Positions 59,328 through 64,000 of a DNA stretch of 64,000 bases are shown piece after piece. The notes under the pieces are model-generated. The model ran no database searches. It had not been told where the DNA came from and was given only the letters and a program-made list of their open reading frames with translations. A program made the position numbers and the translations under genes. Origin of the DNA: Eutypa lata (lineage: Eukaryota > Ascomycota > Sordariomycetes > Xylariales > Diatrypaceae); assembly GCA_022661535.1 (NCBI GenBank), contig JAKULF010000005.1, positions 4,154,001 to 4,218,000 on the forward strand, written 5' to 3'. Every line of letters begins with the position of its first letter. Within the stretch, counting starts at the first letter, position 1.

Positions 59328-60643
59328 CCTGTTGAGATAACGTAAACAAAAACGAAGGCATAAGAATTAACCATTATGCAGCTGCGCCGCCAACGACAAG
59401 AGGCCTGATTTATAAGGCATATCAAGACAAGATCCAGGATGGTGTGACAAGTTCCTAGACTGTTCAGTTTTTTGGCCCCCATGCTGCAGTCATAATATCT
59501 CGCCCAAGGTTGCCGTCAAAACAAATATGCCTGGCTCCCGGATTCAGATAAATCGTGGCACTGAATGAGACCCACCTTTTGAGGTTCCAACATAACCGGG
59601 GACAGGACTCTCGTCATAAAGCGGTCCAGTGCAGTCAAGGCTCGTAGTTCGGGCCAACGGGTGAGAAGACAAAGACGATGATTACCAACAGATGGCCCCC
59701 CCTCCCCCGGCGCGTGAGACCAAGACTTTCAGAAAGCTACACCCACAAGTTCCGTCTCGGGGCTTATGGCGTTCATGGCCATTCGTACTCTCAGTGTGCT
59801 AGATGCACCAAGCCAGAGCGAGGCTGGCCGTGTCGTGCCCACACAACCTGGAAGCATATGAACAGCCACACGTGATATCTGTGGGTTCAGGCAGCCGTGG
59901 GTGGGTGTCGGAACTTCGACTACATTACAACGCGAGTCGTCTCGGCCATAGCTATGCGCTGCCCGGGCTAGCATTACGCGCCTGTGATGTTGGTGGCCCG
60001 GAGGTTAACCAGCTTATGACGGAACAGAATGAAAGGACTGTGCCGCTTAAAGTGAAAGTGGAGTGTTGTTGGTTCGGGAGTTAACCATTCTGCATAGCCT
60101 TATATAGTAGACTGCTACTTAATTGGTGCCGTGACATAGCTCATTCCTTCTCAAGTTGGGCTTGGCTTGGCTTGGCTTCAGTTGCCCTCTGCATTCTCGT
60201 GACCAGCTAGACATTGGGTTGTTTGCAGATCTTTCGGCACCTCAAGCACTTATGACTATCTAGCCGCTGCGCCTTTTCTCATATTAAACGGCCATTGGCC
60301 TTCGGGACTGCAGTTGGTGGGCTGAAACTATGTAGTTGGCGATAGCTGATAGAATGTAGTTGGTGATATTTGAAAGTCTGTAGTTGGTGTTGGTTAAAAC
60401 ACAGGTGGGCGAAATAACAAATATGACTGATAAAGGCTGTGGTGGTTAAACTTCTATTTAAGGATGATGACCTCCCAGTTCCATCCTCTCATCTTTCCTT
60501 CGATATCAGACATCTTGCCACTGACCTCAGTTTGCTTCATCACATCAATCTTCATTCACTATTTTGACCTGACACCGCCAACCCTTTCACCAATATAGTC
60601 TTTCGCAAGGTCGCAGTTAGCGTCTCCTCGAATATATAGAACC
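59328..60643. other. Intergenic, no gene recognised; short tandem motifs
   Basis: Normal composition. GGCTT pentamers lie at about 60,157-60,178. GTAGTTGG(T/C)GAT is repeated three times with 23-29-bp spacing at about 60,330-60,390. Short frames at 59,678-59,875 and 59,803-60,084 overlap on both strands and look random. The part from 60,480 is pyrimidine-rich, as expected for the leader of the next gene. Confidence 0.55.
60455..60462 (+). promoter_or_regulatory. TATA-like element of the finger-array gene
   Basis: TATTTAAG lies 182 bp before the ATG and is followed by a CT-rich stretch (CCATCCTCTCATCTTTCC) suitable for a transcription start. Position and composition only. Confidence 0.3.
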
Positions 60644-61272
60644 ATGCCACCTTGCGCGAAAACCGGCTGCGAGGAGCGCGCCTCGAAACACCACAATTAT
60701 TGCTTTCTTCGTGAGTTCTATTTACTCCAAATCCCTCGAGCGCTAATGGAGATTGATACGATCAGATGAGTGTCGAGTCATGGAATGTACCAGATATAAG
60801 CAGAGCGGAAGTGCCAATTGTGGCCATCGTGAGTTGACCCGGATCTAGGTCCCTGATTCCAAGATCTGGAGCGGGAAAACGCTGACAAGTACTCCGATAT
60901 AGACGTGTGCGGCGCTCAAAATTGTCCACGGACTAAGCCAAGTCACAAATGGTATTGTCCTAGGCGTGAGTCACTACTAAATTTATCTTTCGACGCTACG
61001 AACCTTCGAGAGTACTGATCATACCCGAGCTTTGCAGACAACTGTGGCAAACCTGGTTGTATGGATATAAAGTCATCATCTGTTACATACTGTAATACTC
61101 GTGAGTTACCCGTGACTCTTAATCCTAGATTCCCTATGATCAAGTCCTGGGTACTAACGAAGATTGTAATATGCCAGACCAGTGTCGAGAACCTGGCTGT
61201 AGGACTGCCAAGGATGCGTCCAGCACGTACTGTTACAGACATAGAGATGAGAGTAATCGGCTTGATTACTAA
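60644..61272 (+). CDS. Five-finger CX4CX10CX2H protein, one finger per exon
   Basis: Exons 60644-60710, 60766-60828, 60903-60965, 61038-61100 and 61178-61272 join to 116 residues. Each exon encodes one Cys-rich module: CAKTGC..NYCFLH, CRVMEC..ANCGHH, CGAQNC..WYCPRH, CGKPGC..TYCNTH, CREPGC..TYCYRH. All five fit CX4CX10CX2H exactly, so each has three Cys and one His able to bind a zinc ion. Exons 2-4 are each 63 nt; all four introns (55-77 nt) are phase 1, split the final His codon as C/AY and use GTGAGT. Branch motifs CTAAC, CTGAC or CTAAT are present. The start has a good context (ACCATGC); no signal peptide or other domain. The spacing recalls the short 'WRKY19-like' fingers of plants and oomycetes, but I cannot assign it. 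Function unknown. Confidence 0.82.
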
Positions 61273-61529
61273 GGCTAGAAGCCGTCGTCACTGCCTAGGT
61301 TCTGATTCTTTGAAAGTTATGAAGACTGGTTTTGGAAAATTAACCATGAGACTTCTTGTTTTCCTTTGAGGTTGAGGATTTAGTTTCCGTTAAGACTTGA
61401 TATTGGAAATTGTTATTGATGAGAGTGGGAAACATTCAGTTTGCTGTCCAGTTAATAGTTATAATAGATTATTTCAATTAATAAACATAAACTAAAACCA
61501 ATACCGAAACGCTTGCAACTAATATTATA
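61273..61529. other. 3' flank of finger-array gene
   Basis: Normal composition falling into AT-rich DNA at about 61,530. No second gene is visible; a 102-codon frame at 61,061-61,369 runs across the finger exons and introns in another frame and is not real. Confidence 0.6.
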
Positions 61530-64000
61530 ACTTTATATCTTTATGTTTTCAAATTATATAAACAATTTAATTAAATAAAGTATATAATATTATATTATAA
61601 AAACTTTTATAATATTTATTAATTTCTTTTTAAATTTATTATAATAAATTCATTTAATTATATTATATTATATAAAATAAATCTTTTCGTTATAATTTAT
61701 TTTTATTATAACTTATTTATATAAATATTTAAAAAAAAGAAATAATAAATTAAATAAACTTTAAATAAAAAAATATTAAACGATATTTAATTTTTAAATT
61801 TTTAATTTATTAATATATATTATATTATATAATTAATTAAATTAAATAATATTTAAATATAATATATAAATTTTATTTTAATAATTAAAAATTAAAATTT
61901 TAAAAAAGAATTAATATATAAAAATAAAATTATAAAATTATTAAATTTAAAATATAATTATATATTATATATTAAAAATATTTTTTATAATTAATAAATA
62001 AATATTAAAATTTAAAATAAAACGTGTTTTTTAATTATTTTAAATGTTTTTTAATAATAAAATTTTTTATATAAATATAAATTTAATTTAATATTTAATA
62101 AAAATTTTTTTTAATTATAATTTTTTATATATATTTTATTATTTATTATATTTTAATATTATATTTTAATTTTTAATTTTATAAAATTATTTAATTTAAA
62201 GTTATTATTTTATTTTCGTTATTTTAATTATTATTATTATTATTTTAACGTTATTATTTTATTATAAATGTAATATTTATTAAATAATTTTCGATATTTT
62301 AAATGTTTTATAACTTTATACGAAATTATAAATAAAGTTAAAATTAATTTTTCGATTATTTTTTAAGTATTTTTTATATATAATTTATTAATTTTTTTTA
62401 AATTATTAATACTTTATAAGTAATTTTAACTTTATTAAACTACGTTAATAATGCGTTTTAAAAGTTATTATATACTTTAAATTATTTAAATTTATATATA
62501 TATATACGTTTTTTATTTAATTTCGTTATGCTTTTATTATAAAATAATTATTATTTTATATAACGTAATTTTTTTTATAATTTATATATTCTTTATATTT
62601 AATATTTTTTAACGAATAATTTCTTTTATTATTTTAATATATAACTTTTACGTAATTATTATATCGCGGTTTTTTAAAAAAATGTTTTATAATGTATTTA
62701 TATTTATAACATTTATAATATAAACGTATTATAATTCTTTTAAAAAAAATTTATTATTAAAGATTTACGTTTTTTAAATAAAATTATTATTATATAATTA
62801 TTTTATTATATTAATATCGTTAATATTAAAAATAATCGTAATAAACTTTACGTTATTATTATTTTTAAAAAGTTTTAAAATTATTTTATTAATTATTAAC
62901 GCGTTATAATCTTTAAGCTTTTTTAATAATTTATTTAAATTTATATATATAATTTTTAATTTTTAATTTAATATTTTATTAATAATAATTATATAAATAT
63001 AATTTAATTATTTTATTATTATATTAAAAATAATATTAATTTATTTTTTATTTATTTAATATTTTTTTTAAAATAATAATTATATTTTCGTTATGTAAAT
63101 ATTTCGTTATAATTACTTTATTAATATTAAATATAATATTAATAACTTTAATTATATTAACGATTATTTTTATTATATTTTTATTATATATTTTTATTAT
63201 TTTTATAATTATTTTTTTTTATATTACGAAAAAATTATTAATTTTAATTTTTATATTTTATCGTTATTTTCGTATTACGTTATCGTTATTTATATTTAAG
63301 TTTTTACATTCGTATAATTAATTAATTTTTAAGTTTTTTTATTTATAATTTATTTATTAATAATTTTTTTTATATTTTTAACGATTTTTTTTAAGTTTTT
63401 TACGATTATTAATATATTAAAAAGCGGTTTTTTCGTTTGTTTTTTAATATAATATATACGTTTATAATTTTTATAATAATAATAATAACTTTATTTATTT
63501 TATATAAAATTATTATTAAATTTATTTTTATGTTTTTTTTAATAATAAAGTAATGTTAATTTTAAATTAAACTTATAGTTTTTTAATTAATTATTATAAA
63601 TTATTTATTATTTTTAAATTATATTATTATTTTTAAATTAATACGATAATATAATTAAATAAATTTAAATTTTTAATTTTTAATTTTTAATTTTTAATTT
63701 TAATTTTTTAAAAAACGTAAATTAAAGAAATTACTTAAAAAAATCTTTTTTAAATTTATAATTATAATATAATTATTAATAAAAGATTTTTTTTAAAATT
63801 TAAATAATAATAAATAAAATTATATATTTTATTAATATTAATAAAATTAATATTATTATTAATTTAATAAATAAATTTTATTATTTAAAAAATTTTATAT
63901 TAATATAATAATTAAACTTTTATTTATTATTTTAATATAAAAAAATATAACTTTTTATAAACTTTAAAAACTTTTTTACGATTTTTAAAATTAATAAAAT
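61530..64000. repeat. AT-rich RIP-degraded island 3 (continues beyond window)
   Basis: Almost only A/T, with residual C in CpG and CpT, as in the other islands. The plus strand from 62,200 to 63,600 keeps CpT, resembling the interior of the LTR element, so it may be another RIP-mutated retroelement on the minus strand. No gene. Confidence 0.8.
63913..64000 (+). mobile_element. Element S copy D, 5' end (runs out of window)
   Basis: TATAAAAAAATATAACTTTTTATAA and the following AAACTT, TTTTTAAAATTAATAAAAT match the start of copies A and B at the same spacing. All RIP-mutated. Confidence 0.6.

Noticed and set aside
61061..61369. 102-codon plus frame overlapping the finger-array gene
   Set aside because: It runs through predicted introns in a different frame and has none of the repeated Cys/His pattern.

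Overview
The window is nuclear DNA of a filamentous ascomycete (Pezizomycotina; I cannot name the genus). The evidence is spliceosomal genes with 47-230 nt introns carrying GTAAGT/GTGAGT donors and CTAAC-type branch points, fungal families (Mdm10, Mtr-type permease, fungal ZIP transporter, aspzincin and V8-type secreted proteases), and a two-compartment genome. Gene-bearing DNA of ordinary base composition alternates with very AT-rich blocks. In those blocks the few surviving C residues are mostly in CpG or CpT and CpA is nearly gone, the signature of repeat-induced point mutation (RIP).

Layout. (1) 1-7,045: amidase (3' part beyond the window edge), zinc alcohol dehydrogenase, HpPgdA/imidase-like deacetylase and an Mtr-type amino-acid permease. 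This could be a small nitrogen-compound catabolic cluster. (2) 7,580-12,200: first AT-rich RIP island. (3) 12,503-27,674: mdm10, a ZIP zinc transporter, an ankyrin-deaminase fusion, ribosomal protein eS19, a secreted aspzincin metalloprotease and a secreted V8-type serine protease. (4) 28,619-59,327: a 30-kb AT-rich island bounded by inverted copies of one repeat terminus. It is a nest of RIP-degraded elements, including an LTR retrotransposon with two 215-bp LTRs and several copies of a roughly 1.5-kb element (here 'S'), one of which (51,884-53,357) has escaped RIP. (5) 59,328-61,530: a short island of normal composition holding one gene, a five-exon array of CX4CX10CX2H fingers with one finger per exon. 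(6) 61,530-64,000: a third AT-rich island.

Most genes had to be assembled by joining exons by eye; splice junctions were accepted where frame and family alignment both agreed. The strongest unexpected item is the exon-per-finger gene at 60,644-61,272: five short exons, identical spacing of the metal-ligand residues in all five, three internal exons of exactly 63 nt, and every intron in the same phase with the same donor. The ankyrin-deaminase at 18,885-21,220 is the second. The S-element copies give a before-and-after record of RIP inside one window.
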